A stretch of DNA of 64,000 bases, taken from positions 326,783-390,782 of the forward strand of contig NZ_JADMSU010000002.1 of assembly GCF_015561195.1 (NCBI RefSeq), written 5' to 3'. The DNA comes from Collinsella aerofaciens. Its GTDB lineage: Bacteria > Actinomycetota > Coriobacteriia > Coriobacteriales > Coriobacteriaceae. How positions within the stretch are numbered: the stretch's first letter is position 1; each line of letters starts with the position of its first letter. Made by a program: the position numbers and the translations under genes. The notes under the pieces were generated by a model. That model searched no databases, was not told the DNA's origin, and was given only the letters and a program-made list of their open reading frames with translations. This document shows positions 7,863-16,626 of this stretch, in pieces.

Positions 7863-7913
7863 CGGTACCCCTCTTTGACCTCTACGGCAATCTCTTTCGC
7901 CCAGCCTGCTTTG

Positions 7914-8831
7914 TTACAGAATCACGTGCTCGCACATCACGCTGTGCCCCATGCGCAGCAGCTCGTCGCGCGAACGCTCGACCGTGGACGGCGTGCTGTT
8001 CTCGATAACGGTCATAATGCCCGGTCGCGCGGCCGCGGCCCAAGCGGCAATAGCCTCAAAATCAAAGTTTCCGCACGTACAGGCGCCGTGGCATACCAAA
8101 CGAGAGCCCGAGCCATCACACCAGCCATCCTGGTCCTCGTTGTCTACGATCTCGTAGTCCTTGGCATGCAGCACGCGAATCTTGCTGCCGCACAAATGCA
8201 GCATGCGCGACACCTGCTCGGAAGCCTCACCGACGATCATGGGATGCAGCAGCGACACCGGATCGTAGATCACACCGAGTGCAGTGCTCGAAACGCGCTC
8301 CAGAACCTCGCGGCTGCGCTCGGGCGTATTGACGATCTCGTTCCAGCCGGGCTCGATCAGAAGCTCGCCGCCCTCCTTTTCGGCCATCGAGCACACGCGT
8401 GCGAGTCCTTTGCAAAACGTATCGAGCGCAGCGGCCGAAAAACGGTCATCGGCCATCTTGTTCTGCGCGTTGGGGCGCCCCGTCTCGGTCCCTACCGGAC
8501 AGCCCCCAAGCCAGCGCGCGAACCTCAGGCACGCCTCGTACTCGGCATAGGTATCCACCAGCTGATTCTGATCGGGCGTTGCCAGGTTTTTATAGCAGCC
8601 GAGCACCGCCACCTGCACGCCGCTGGCGTCGAGCACCTCGCGCAGATGGTCGGCGAGCTCGTGCGTAAGGCCGGAACGGTTAATGCCAAAGGACTTGTAG
8701 AGTACTTTGCTCGGCAGCTGAATGCACGAGAAACCCAGTTTGCCCGCCATGCGAATGCGCTCCTCGACCGTGCCCTCGGGCAGGTCGTGCAGGCGCACAC
8801 CGACGCTCAACGCGCCTTTCGACTGTGCCAT
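7914..8831 (-). CDS. sugar phosphate isomerase/epimerase-type TIM barrel protein
   Basis: The 305-residue product is an AP-endonuclease-2 (xylose isomerase-like) TIM barrel. Candidate metal ligands lie in the usual order: Glu in LLIEPGWNE, Asp in VIYDPVSLLHP, His in VLHAKDYE and Glu in VIENSTPS. The ATG at 8831 is preferred because AGGAGG overlaps the stop region of the GH105 gene just upstream, which implies translational coupling. Members epimerise or isomerise keto sugars and inositols. The tight link to GH105 suggests that it acts on a product of pectin side-chain or unsaturated uronate metabolism. The exact reaction cannot be read from sequence. Confidence 0.78.
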   Translation of the reverse strand: MAQSKGALSVGVRLHDLPEGTVEERIRMAGKLGFSCIQLPSKVLYKSFGINRSGLTHELADHLREVLDASGVQVAVLGCYKNLATPDQNQLVDTYAEYEACLRFARWLGGCPVGTETGRPNAQNKMADDRFSAAALDTFCKGLARVCSMAEKEGGELLIEPGWNEIVNTPERSREVLERVSSTALGVIYDPVSLLHPMIVGEASEQVSRMLHLCGSKIRVLHAKDYEIVDNEDQDGWCDGSGSRLVCHGACTCGNFDFEAIAAWAAAARPGIMTVIENSTPSTVERSRDELLRMGHSVMCEHVIL

Positions 8832-8833
8832 GC

Positions 8834-10069
8834 CTAGACCTCCTTGCACGCATTGATGCCCGGGGTGTAGCCGCCAAACGGGTCATCGATGGAGCACACG
8901 CCCGAAGGGGCGAGCGGATCGCGCTTACCGGCAAGCTTGTCATGATGCATGGTCTCGATATAGGCGAGCACCAGCGGCGCCACGCCCTTCGCGTCGTTTT
9001 TGACGACGGGCTCGCTCATGTAGTAGCCAAACGTGCCCTCGCGGTGCGCGGTGTTGCCAAGACCCGCCACCAGGCAGATGTTGTCGAGCGCCAGCTGTCC
9101 GTCGCGCTCGGACAGGCACGTGTCGCAGATGCCGTCAAACGCACGGCGGCCGTACTGGTAGTAGCGCTCGCCCAGCACGCCCAGGCGCACGCCCTTCATG
9201 ATGGCGTTGGCGAAGATGGCGCTGCCCGACTCCTCCAGATAGTTGGGGGCGATGTTGGGCAGGTTGATGACCTGGTGCCACATGCCGGTCTTCTCGTCCT
9301 GATACGGCAGCATGGCGTCGATCAGGTCGTGGAACATCTTGCGGATCTCGTCCTTCTCGGCCGACATCGAGGGCGGCATGAGCTCCCAGGTATCGATGAG
9401 CGCCATGGCGAACCAGCCCTCGGCGCGCAGCCAGAAGTTGGCCGAAAGACCGGTGACGGGATCGCACCAGAACTGCTTGCGGCTCGCGTCGTAGGCGTGA
9501 TAGTACAGACCGTTGAGGGGGTTGCGCATCAGGTCATGCACGACCTGGAACATATGGAAGCTATCCGAGCAGGCACGGCGGTTGTGGAAGCTCAGCTCGT
9601 ACTGCATGTAGAACGGCTGCGCCATGTACATGCCGTCGAGCCAGATCTGGTTGGGGTAGACGGCTTTGTGCCAAAACACACCCTCTTTGGTACGCGGCTG
9701 GGTCTCAAGCTGACGATAGATGGTATCCATGGCGGCACGGTACTTGGGCTTGCCTACCAGGTCATAGAGTTTGTAGAGGGTTTTGCCCGCGTTGACGTTG
9801 TCGAGGTTGTACTCCTGGGGATTGTAATGCTTGATGGTGCCATCGTCCTGGACAAAGAAATCGATGTAGTCATCGGCAAAAGTCAGGTAGCGCTGCTCGC
9901 CGGTGATCTCGTACAGCTCGATGAGTGCCTTGATCATGCAGCCGTCAATGTAATTCCAGGTGTTCTCCTTGCCGGCTCGAAGCTTTTCGATGTTCCAGGC
10001 CGGCGCCTGAGGCGTAGAGGTCTCGATCAACTGCTCGATATAACGGTCCAGAATCTGATTGCAACCCAT
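8834..10069 (-). CDS. GH105 unsaturated (rhamno)galacturonyl hydrolase
   Basis: The 411-residue enzyme has the alpha/alpha-barrel signature of families GH88/GH105: NTWNYIDGCMIKAL near the N-terminus, the active-site region VYPNQIWLDGMYMAQPF, then LRAEGWFAMALIDTWEL. These enzymes hydrate the double bond of the 4,5-unsaturated uronic acid left by lyases and release 4-deoxy-L-threo-5-hexosulose-uronate. No signal peptide is visible, in line with action on imported disaccharides. GAGGGGAC precedes the ATG. Two operators upstream place it under the LacI repressor. It leads an operon with the TIM-barrel and oxidoreductase genes. Confidence 0.88.
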   Translation of the reverse strand: MGCNQILDRYIEQLIETSTPQAPAWNIEKLRAGKENTWNYIDGCMIKALIELYEITGEQRYLTFADDYIDFFVQDDGTIKHYNPQEYNLDNVNAGKTLYKLYDLVGKPKYRAAMDTIYRQLETQPRTKEGVFWHKAVYPNQIWLDGMYMAQPFYMQYELSFHNRRACSDSFHMFQVVHDLMRNPLNGLYYHAYDASRKQFWCDPVTGLSANFWLRAEGWFAMALIDTWELMPPSMSAEKDEIRKMFHDLIDAMLPYQDEKTGMWHQVINLPNIAPNYLEESGSAIFANAIMKGVRLGVLGERYYQYGRRAFDGICDTCLSERDGQLALDNICLVAGLGNTAHREGTFGYYMSEPVVKNDAKGVAPLVLAYIETMHHDKLAGKRDPLAPSGVCSIDDPFGGYTPGINACKEV

Positions 10070-10094
10070 TGCTGTCCCCTCTGACGTTATTGAT

Positions 10095-10110
10095 GGGTGA
10101 ACGTTAACCC
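10095..10110. promoter_or_regulatory. LacI-type operator, GH105 promoter, proximal
   Basis: GGGTGAACGTTAACCC, core at 10098-10107. It lies between the probable start of transcription and the GH105 start codon, 41 bp centre to centre from the second copy. Confidence 0.65.
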
Positions 10111-10124
10111 TAGTGTAACGCGAA

Positions 10125-10162
10125 CGGGGATTATAGGGTGAACGTTAACCCTATAATCCCCG
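10125..10162 (-). promoter_or_regulatory. LacI-type operator embedded in a perfect hairpin, GH105 promoter, distal
   Basis: A second GGGTGAACGTTAACCC (10136-10151) is extended on both sides into a perfect 15-bp stem (10125-10139 with 10148-10162) whose arms contain TATAAT on both strands. On the minus strand a -35-like TTCACC (10142-10137) with TTACAC (10118-10113), or the TATAAT at 10135-10130, could serve as the GH105 promoter. It also lies downstream of the SGNH esterase gene. Confidence 0.55.
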
Positions 10163-10176
10163 TAAACGGCAGACTT

Positions 10177-10845
10177 TTAACGGCAAACGGCGGTGAGGCC
10201 CGCGGCGATGCGATGCGCCAGGCGCTCATAGCCGGCAGGGCTGTAATGCAGACCGTCCGGCATGTAGAGCTCGCGGTGCTCCGGCAAAAACGGGCTGATG
10301 CCGCTTTGCGCATACAGGTCGATCACCGGCACCGAGTAGCAATCGCAAACCTCCAGCATCGCGCGCACATAGGCGTCTTGCGTCAGGCCCAGATGGTTGG
10401 CCTCGTTGCTTGCCGGAATATCCTTCTCGTGCTTACCACTCGTCTTGCATGGCGTCATAAACACCAGCTTTGCCCGAGGCGAGCGCGCCGTGATGGTGTG
10501 GATGAGATAATCGAGCGCGCCATAGAACTCGTGCACGTCCGTGCTGCCCAGCTCTCCAAGCGGCACGTTACGGCTAAAGTCGTTGACGCCGCCAAAGACG
10601 ATGTAGATATCGGCCGCATCATCGATGCCGTCCAAACGCTCAACAAACGAATCGCTACGGTCGGCCTTGACGGCAATACGCGAACCCTTAATACCAAAGT
10701 TCTCGATCGTAGCGCCGCCCAGCAGCGCACCCAGGTGCGAGGTCCAAGAGATGTCGTTGCCTCCCCCGCCGCATCCGTTATCGCCCCAGGTGGTCGAGTC
10801 GCCAAAGGCACAGATGGTCGATTCGCTCAGGTTTTTCGTTTCCAC
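10177..10845 (-). CDS. SGNH/GDSL-family esterase
   Basis: This esterase of about 222 residues shows the block I motif FGDST (nucleophile Ser), the block III motif GGVNDF and the C-terminal catalytic pair in PDGLHYSPAGY. The GTG at 10845 is chosen because GAGGAG stands directly upstream; ATG codons further upstream (10905 and 10887) have no ribosome site. No signal peptide is seen. In this context it may remove acetyl groups from rhamnogalacturonan or galacturonan oligomers, as many pectin-locus SGNH enzymes do. It follows the esterase fusion gene by 69 bases and is probably cotranscribed. Confidence 0.8.
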   Translation of the reverse strand: METKNLSESTICAFGDSTTWGDNGCGGGGNDISWTSHLGALLGGATIENFGIKGSRIAVKADRSDSFVERLDGIDDAADIYIVFGGVNDFSRNVPLGELGSTDVHEFYGALDYLIHTITARSPRAKLVFMTPCKTSGKHEKDIPASNEANHLGLTQDAYVRAMLEVCDCYSVPVIDLYAQSGISPFLPEHRELYMPDGLHYSPAGYERLAHRIAAGLTAVCR

Positions 10846-10914
10846 ATTCTTCTCCTCACCCGCACACCGGCGGTCATACAGGTACATACCGTTCATTCGC
10901 AACATGCCGAGGGG

Positions 10915-13080
10915 CTATGCGTGGGCGCATTCCGCAACTTGCGAATCGAGCCATTCGATATCCTCGGCAAGATGCGCCACGCCAAGATGGTGTCCACCCG
11001 GGCAGACCTCGTGCCGAAGACCTCCACTGCGGCCCAGCAACTCGTAGGCATCGCGCACGATTTTGAGTTGCTCGTCAACATTTTTGAGCCCGCGTACCCC
11101 ATTCAGATGATCCTCTTCGCAACTTTGGACCAACAACGGCCGTGGCGCGACAAGCGATGCAATGTCGCCCATATCGAGCAGACGCCAAAGTCCAGGCGTG
11201 TAATTACAGCTGCAATTGCCGTTGAGGTGCAGCAGCGAATCATCGACACCGTACAGATAGCCCGAGACAAACGCCTTGCGCACGCGCGGGTCGAGCGCGG
11301 CCAGATAGAGCGTCATGTACCCACCGCCTGAGAAGCCAAAGCAGCCCAGGTCGTCCATGGCAATGTCACCGCGTGTCTCCAAGTAATCAATCAAGCGCAT
11401 GTTGTCCCAGGCGTTGAGGCCCGCGACCGTAAGACCCAGCGGCTCGGCCATACGTGCTTGATTCAGACACGTACCGCGCAGGTAGCTGTTCTCGTCGTCG
11501 CCCTGACCCTTCCAGTCACGACGGTATCCCCAACCACGCGCATCGGGGCAGACGGTCACGTAACCCATGCGCGCCAAACGCAGACCGTAGTCGTAATTGA
11601 ATCTACGCACGGCATCGTCGACCGCCGGCACGCCCGCAACGCCGGCTATGCTTGCAGCACCCGCCCCCTGGTGACCATGCGGGCAGATATAGCAGCACTT
11701 GAGTCCCCGCTCGTCAAGCTTGGGGCGGGACGGCTCCAACAGGTAAAACGGCATCCACACATCGTGCTCAACCTGCAACGCCGCATGAGTACGCACGATG
11801 CTGCCGGCAACCCGCACGCGATTGAGCTCACGAATCTCAATCGGGGCGCGGTCCATAAGCGAAAGACCCAAAATATCGTATAGACGAGTCCTGGTCGCAG
11901 CCTTCCATGCCTCAAAGTCTGTGGGAGTCTTGCCCGTAAATGCGGCCGAGCGCCCTTCGCGCCTCAGTCGGGCGCGCAGCGCAGGTTCGTCCTCGTAGTA
12001 CGTCTCGATGTGCACGGTGCGGCCATTGGCAGATAGCCCGGCCGTCTCTACTGCATCACCGTCGCCGCCCTCGGGATCCCAACCATCCGTGCCGGCAAGC
12101 ACTCGGTCACGCGCATAGCGTTCGGAATCCTGACCGGTCAGGCAATGCGCCCACGGCACCCAAGCGGCAGCATCACCCGCCGGGCCAAACAGGGTACCGC
12201 CGGCATACAGGGTGCCGTCATGTGCCGCTGGCTTATTCCAATCCCACCAGCCCTCGAGTGAAATATGGGGGCCCAGCCAGCATTCGAGCAAAACGGTCTG
12301 GGCCCACTCGCGCCATGGACGACCCAGATAGACCGATCCGAGGGCAATGCCCTCATCGGCTGTAAACGAACAGCCATGAAACACAAATCCGTACGGCTCG
12401 CCCTGAGGCGTGGAGGCTGCCGTTACATACCCGTTGACATCCATATCGCGGCTGAGCGAGCGAATCTCACACCCCTCAAAGTAGGCACGCGCGCCGCCAA
12501 AGATAAAGTCGACATCGCCCTCGATCCGGCAACGTCGAAAATACTGCTGCCCCACACGGCGCGGGGCGAACTGCTTGGGGCCTATAAAGCCGCCCGGCTT
12601 GGCCTCGCGCGGCGGCAGCGGCCCCAAAAAGAGCGTGTCCTGGTGTCCCTTAATGCAGCAGGCATCGACAACCAGGCGGTCACCATCGGCATACAGGGCA
12701 ATCGCCTGGCCGACCTCGCGCCCATCACCGGCGTTGTTTTCGATTGTTAGACCCGCAAGCGTCACGTCGTCGGCATCGACCAGCACCGTGTACGTACGGA
12801 AGGTGCCGAGTCTTCCATCCTGGCCGCTACCATCTTCCGAAGGCATCTTGGCACCCAGGCCTCCCACGATACGCACGCTGTCGGCCGTCTCGCCCTCGAG
12901 CGTCACATGCGGACGACGAATTTCGACCTGCTCGCGGTACTCACCCGGCGCCACCAGCACGCGTACCGGCACGGTCGTATCGGGCACGCACCGCTCCGCC
13001 GCCTCAAGCGCCGCCGAAATGCTGCGATACGCGCCTTCGCGTTCGAGCGATACCTCAAAGAGCTGTTCTTTACCACTCAT
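10915..13080 (-). CDS. pectin methylesterase (CE8) fused to an alpha/beta-hydrolase esterase
   Basis: The 721-residue protein has two enzymatic halves. Residues 1-335 form a pectin methylesterase beta-helix with GQA (124-126), GHQDTLF with Asp148, DFIFG with Asp191 and the YLGRPW arginine (Arg254). Residues about 385-721 form an alpha/beta hydrolase of the dienelactone/acetyl-esterase type with nucleophile Ser584 in GFSGGG, an acidic residue near 656-657 and His in GGHHLG (about 697). No secretion signal is present. The product could strip both methyl and acetyl groups from oligogalacturonides before GH28 cleavage. It sits 131 bases after the GH28 gene in the same direction, with a 9-bp hairpin (13139-13174) in the spacer. 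Confidence 0.88.
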   Translation of the reverse strand: MSGKEQLFEVSLEREGAYRSISAALEAAERCVPDTTVPVRVLVAPGEYREQVEIRRPHVTLEGETADSVRIVGGLGAKMPSEDGSGQDGRLGTFRTYTVLVDADDVTLAGLTIENNAGDGREVGQAIALYADGDRLVVDACCIKGHQDTLFLGPLPPREAKPGGFIGPKQFAPRRVGQQYFRRCRIEGDVDFIFGGARAYFEGCEIRSLSRDMDVNGYVTAASTPQGEPYGFVFHGCSFTADEGIALGSVYLGRPWREWAQTVLLECWLGPHISLEGWWDWNKPAAHDGTLYAGGTLFGPAGDAAAWVPWAHCLTGQDSERYARDRVLAGTDGWDPEGGDGDAVETAGLSANGRTVHIETYYEDEPALRARLRREGRSAAFTGKTPTDFEAWKAATRTRLYDILGLSLMDRAPIEIRELNRVRVAGSIVRTHAALQVEHDVWMPFYLLEPSRPKLDERGLKCCYICPHGHQGAGAASIAGVAGVPAVDDAVRRFNYDYGLRLARMGYVTVCPDARGWGYRRDWKGQGDDENSYLRGTCLNQARMAEPLGLTVAGLNAWDNMRLIDYLETRGDIAMDDLGCFGFSGGGYMTLYLAALDPRVRKAFVSGYLYGVDDSLLHLNGNCSCNYTPGLWRLLDMGDIASLVAPRPLLVQSCEEDHLNGVRGLKNVDEQLKIVRDAYELLGRSGGLRHEVCPGGHHLGVAHLAEDIEWLDSQVAECAHA

Positions 13081-13211
13081 CTGTCATTACGCTTTCTGTT
13101 ACAGAACACCCACCATGCAATACCGGCACCTATAGATTGCGTGCGACAGCCGGGCAGACCCGACCGTCGCACGCCTCAACATGCCGTATTCACTTGTGCA
13201 GGAGCACTACC

Positions 13212-14807
13212 CTACGCGCGGATAACCTTGTCGACGTTTTGCAGCTGCAGCTCGTCGCCATCCTGACCCTCGATGCGCACGTTCTGCAAGTCGAGGACTT
13301 TCACGTTCTGCGCGATGATGCCCTGGCGCACCATGGGCTCCACGCCGCAGGCCATGGCCGGCACAAAGGGCTCGGCATCGGCGGCAAAGGTCACATGGAC
13401 ATCCTGGAACGTCAGGCGCGTCACCTTGCTCTCGGGAAGGCCCGTGATATAGGCCGCGGCCGCATGGCAGTTGGTGGCCTCGATATCGCAAAACGTCGTG
13501 GCGCCAAAGCCGGGCGTACGGTCGTCGACGGGCAGCGCCTCGCGAGACTGCACGTAGTCGGTCTTGCCGTCCTTGTCGCAGAAGTAGAACGAGTTGACCA
13601 CGAAGGGCGTGAGCACCTTATCCATGCGAATGTGCTCGAAGGTGATGCCCTCGTTGACGGCGTCCTTGCCGCGTCCGCGGCGTGTCTTGACGCGCAGGCC
13701 GCGGTCGGTGCGCTCAAAGAGGCACTTGCTCACGGTGAGGTCCTTGATGCCGCCGGCGGCCTCGGATCCCAGCACCACGGCGCCGTGGCCGTCGTGCATG
13801 TAGCAGTGCGAGATCAGCACGTCGTGCGTGGCGGGACGGAGCTCGGGTTCAATGCCCAGTTTGCCGCTCTTGATGGCGATGCAGTCGTCGCCCACCGAGA
13901 ACTGACAGCCAAGGATGCGGACAAAACCGCAGCTCTCGGGATCGAAGCCGTCGGTGTTGTGGGAGTTCTTGGGACCTTCGATTGACAGGCAGAGCGCATC
14001 GACGTGCTCGCACAGGATAGGATGGATATTCCACGCCGGGCTGTTGCGTACGGTAAAGCCGGCAAGGCTCACGTTTTCGCACTCGGACAGGAAGATCATG
14101 CGCGGGCGGGCGACCTCGCGGCCCTCCTCGGGACGGAAGATGTTCTTAAAGTCCTTGTTCCACCAGTTGTCCTCGGCAAAATCGGTCTGGCCGTCGATGG
14201 CGCCGCGACCATAGATGCACACGTCGTGCACGCTCAGGCCCGTAAAGGTCGAACAGTAGGTCGAGAAGCTCTCGCCCTCCCAGCGGCCCAGGGGCAGCAT
14301 GTCGGTGCCGGCATACCCGGCGCCCTCGTCGCCCGTGACCGTGCCCGGAATGTAGGCAAGCGCCGCGCGGTCGTGACGGGCCAGCAGCACCGCGCCCTCG
14401 GCAAGCTCGATGTTGATATTGCTCTTAAGGAAGAGGGACTTGATGCGATAGCTACCGGCGGGAATCAGCACGCGCCCGCCCTTGGGGCAGGCCATGATAG
14501 CAGCCTGGATATTGGTGGTGTCGTCGTGTTCGGCATCGCCCTTGGCTCCGCAGTCGCGAACGTTGATGGTAAAGGGCTCCGCCGGCGTGGTGACGCCTAC
14601 GCTCAACTCGCGCTCGCCGCAGACAAAGCGGATCAGGTTGCGCTTGCCGGGAACCAGGCCGTCAACATAGGTCTCGACCGTATTCGTGGTACCGGCGGGC
14701 TCATCGTTGACAAAGATCTCCCACGTATCGGCACAGGTAAAGTAGCCGCCATCGTCGAGCTCGATAACGGCCGCGCGGGCATTGCGCCAGATAACGTTCG
14801 TCTCCAT
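13212..14807 (-). CDS. GH28 polygalacturonase (probably exo-acting, intracellular)
   Basis: The 531-residue protein carries the full GH28 catalytic set: NTDGF with Asp286, GDD with Asp307 and Asp308, GHG with His341, and RVK at 372-374. An N-terminal beta domain of about 80 residues precedes the helix, as in many exo-polygalacturonases. It starts METNVIWRN with no signal peptide, so it should act on imported oligogalacturonides. The ATG at 14807 has GGGAGAG upstream. It hydrolyses alpha-1,4-galacturonan to galacturonate, which feeds uxaCBA. It lies just past the terminator of the transporter gene and before the esterase fusion gene. Confidence 0.9.
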   Translation of the reverse strand: METNVIWRNARAAVIELDDGGYFTCADTWEIFVNDEPAGTTNTVETYVDGLVPGKRNLIRFVCGERELSVGVTTPAEPFTINVRDCGAKGDAEHDDTTNIQAAIMACPKGGRVLIPAGSYRIKSLFLKSNINIELAEGAVLLARHDRAALAYIPGTVTGDEGAGYAGTDMLPLGRWEGESFSTYCSTFTGLSVHDVCIYGRGAIDGQTDFAEDNWWNKDFKNIFRPEEGREVARPRMIFLSECENVSLAGFTVRNSPAWNIHPILCEHVDALCLSIEGPKNSHNTDGFDPESCGFVRILGCQFSVGDDCIAIKSGKLGIEPELRPATHDVLISHCYMHDGHGAVVLGSEAAGGIKDLTVSKCLFERTDRGLRVKTRRGRGKDAVNEGITFEHIRMDKVLTPFVVNSFYFCDKDGKTDYVQSREALPVDDRTPGFGATTFCDIEATNCHAAAAYITGLPESKVTRLTFQDVHVTFAADAEPFVPAMACGVEPMVRQGIIAQNVKVLDLQNVRIEGQDGDELQLQNVDKVIRA

Positions 14808-14853
14808 GGGTCTCTCCCTCAAATGTAATCAGAAGTTCATACTACTCGTTTTT

Positions 14854-14898
14854 AAAAAAGGGCCGTACCCGCCGGTGGATCTCCGGTGGCACGGCCCT
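14854..14898 (-). terminator. intrinsic terminator after the GPH transporter gene
   Basis: On the minus strand AGGGCCGTGCC pairs with GGTACGGCCCT, and TTTTTT follows. It lies between transporter and GH28 gene, so GH28 expression may depend on partial read-through. Confidence 0.8.
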
Positions 14899-14921
14899 GT
14901 GGTTTGGACGATGCGCCTGCC

Positions 14922-16481
14922 CTACTCGGCGGGAATTACGCTGCCGTCCTGGAAGCCAACATTGTTGTGGGCGAAGCAGTCCTCGTACTTAAAGCCGGAG
15001 AGCTCCTCGCAAAGCGCCTTGACCTCGGGCTTGACGTCGGCCATCTTGCCACCCTCCTTGACGCGGCGAATCTCGTCGCAAAGGACGTCGCACTGCTCCT
15101 TGTCGATCTTGATGCCGCGGGCAAGGACGGCCGCGAGCAGGAAGAAGCCGGCGCAGCCGATGAGCATGTAGCCGCAGATGTACAGAGGCACGGTGGCGGG
15201 CTGGGTCACGGCGTCGCTGTTGCCGGCAGTCTGAATGAAGCCGAAGGCAGCAAGGACGATGGCCCATGCGTTGACGGCAACAGCCTGGGCAATCTGCTGG
15301 CAGAGCTGCTGTGCGGAGCTGTAGATGCCCTCGCGACGACGCAGGGTGATGAGCTCATCGACATCGGGGATGTAGTTGAGCAGAACATCGGGCAGATACT
15401 GGAAGCCAACGTAGAAGAACTTCCAGATGGCGAAGATGATGGGGTAGGCGATCATGGCGATGGCGACCGTGGAGGTGCCGTTAATCTGACCAAAGGCGAA
15501 GTAGTTGTAGGCGATGATGCACGCGGCGCAACCGACGTTTGCCAGGTACCAAGACTTGTGGAAGCCCTTCTTGGCCATGAGGGCGACCCAGATGGCAGTG
15601 CAGACAATAGCGACGACCTTGCCGGGCATCTCCATCACAGACTCGTAGGACTTAGGAATCTGCAGGCAGTAGACGATGAAGAAGGACAGGCAGGCAGACC
15701 AGCAGGCAGCAGCGAGCTTCGTGGAGACCTGTGCATACAGGACCTTGCGGAAGGACTTGTTGCGGAAGGTGGAGACAACGTCGATGAAGAACTTCTTGAT
15801 ACCCTCGCCGACGCTCTCGATCTTCTCCTGAGCGACCTCCTCGGGGGTGTGCTCCCACGTGGACAGGTACACGCACAGCAGCGAGATTGCCATGACCGAA
15901 GCGTTGATCGTAGCGATGATGAAGTAGCTGAACGGGTTGGTCTCGCCGAAGGTGCCAAAGCCAAAGCCGACGAGAGCTGCCATCAGGAAGCCGGCGGCGT
16001 TACCAAAGAGGTGCTTGTAGCCGGTGAGGTACGTACGCTCCTTGAAGTCATCGGTCATCTCGATGGTAAGCGGCGACAGGTTGGCGGTGCAGAACGTGTA
16101 CGCGACGTTGTAGATCAGGTACAGCACAAAGTAGTACGGGAAACCGAACGGCGTAGCCACAAAGATGAGCGGCTCGGCGACCATCATCGGGATAGCCAGC
16201 AAGATCCAGAAACGGCGGCGGCCAAAGATGCGGCCGACCTTGGTGGCATAGAAGTTATCGGCCACAAAGCCCATGAGCGGGCACAGAATGGCGTTGAGAT
16301 AGATGGCGAACGAGCTGATCAGCGCAGCCTCGCCTGCGGACAGACCGCACTCCGTGGACAGGAACAGCACCATGTAGCTGTGCGTAAAGCTCAGGGCACC
16401 GGAGTTGAGCATGCCGCCCATACCAAAGCCCAAGCGCGTCCAGAATGTGATCTTGCGCTTTTTACCGATCTTGTTAGTCAT
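14922..16481 (-). CDS. GPH-type (MelB-like) oligouronide:cation symporter
   Basis: The 519-residue membrane protein has about twelve hydrophobic helices and the glycoside-pentoside-hexuronide carrier layout: KITFWTRLGFGMGGML at the N-terminus, then the cytoplasmic loop KVGRIFGRRRFWILLAIPMM after helix 3. It lacks any extracytoplasmic binding domain. The C-terminal 60 residues are charged and cytoplasmic. The start at 16481 has GGGAG upstream. By context it imports galacturonate oligomers, the only transporter of the pectin block. Its promoter carries two operators 40 bp apart plus a further conserved module. Confidence 0.85.
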   Translation of the reverse strand: MTNKIGKKRKITFWTRLGFGMGGMLNSGALSFTHSYMVLFLSTECGLSAGEAALISSFAIYLNAILCPLMGFVADNFYATKVGRIFGRRRFWILLAIPMMVAEPLIFVATPFGFPYYFVLYLIYNVAYTFCTANLSPLTIEMTDDFKERTYLTGYKHLFGNAAGFLMAALVGFGFGTFGETNPFSYFIIATINASVMAISLLCVYLSTWEHTPEEVAQEKIESVGEGIKKFFIDVVSTFRNKSFRKVLYAQVSTKLAAACWSACLSFFIVYCLQIPKSYESVMEMPGKVVAIVCTAIWVALMAKKGFHKSWYLANVGCAACIIAYNYFAFGQINGTSTVAIAMIAYPIIFAIWKFFYVGFQYLPDVLLNYIPDVDELITLRRREGIYSSAQQLCQQIAQAVAVNAWAIVLAAFGFIQTAGNSDAVTQPATVPLYICGYMLIGCAGFFLLAAVLARGIKIDKEQCDVLCDEIRRVKEGGKMADVKPEVKALCEELSGFKYEDCFAHNNVGFQDGSVIPAE

Positions 16482-16558
16482 CGAGCTCCCTCTCTTTTCT
16501 CGATTGTCTTGGAACAAGACATTGGAGTCCATACCGACGTCTGTCTGCATGCCGTTCA

Positions 16559-16574
16559 GGGTGAACGTTTAGCT
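16559..16574. promoter_or_regulatory. LacI-type operator, transporter promoter, proximal
   Basis: GGGTGAACGTTTAGCT, core 16562-16571. It lies just downstream of the CATAAT -10 box (minus strand, 16582-16577). Confidence 0.6.
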
Positions 16575-16598
16575 AGATTATGCGCGATTGCTTATGAA

Positions 16599-16614
16599 AG
16601 GTGAACGTTCACTT
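16599..16614. promoter_or_regulatory. LacI-type operator, transporter promoter, overlapping -35
   Basis: AGGTGAACGTTCACTT, core 16602-16611. On the minus strand its TTCACC is a -35-like hexamer placed 17 bp from CATAAT, so repressor and polymerase would compete. Confidence 0.68.
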
Positions 16615-16626
16615 GTATATTATCCT

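Noticed and set aside
10845-10905. ATG start at 10905 for the SGNH esterase
   Set aside because: No ribosome site precedes it, and the added 20 residues are not like the family; the GTG at 10845 has GAGGAG.
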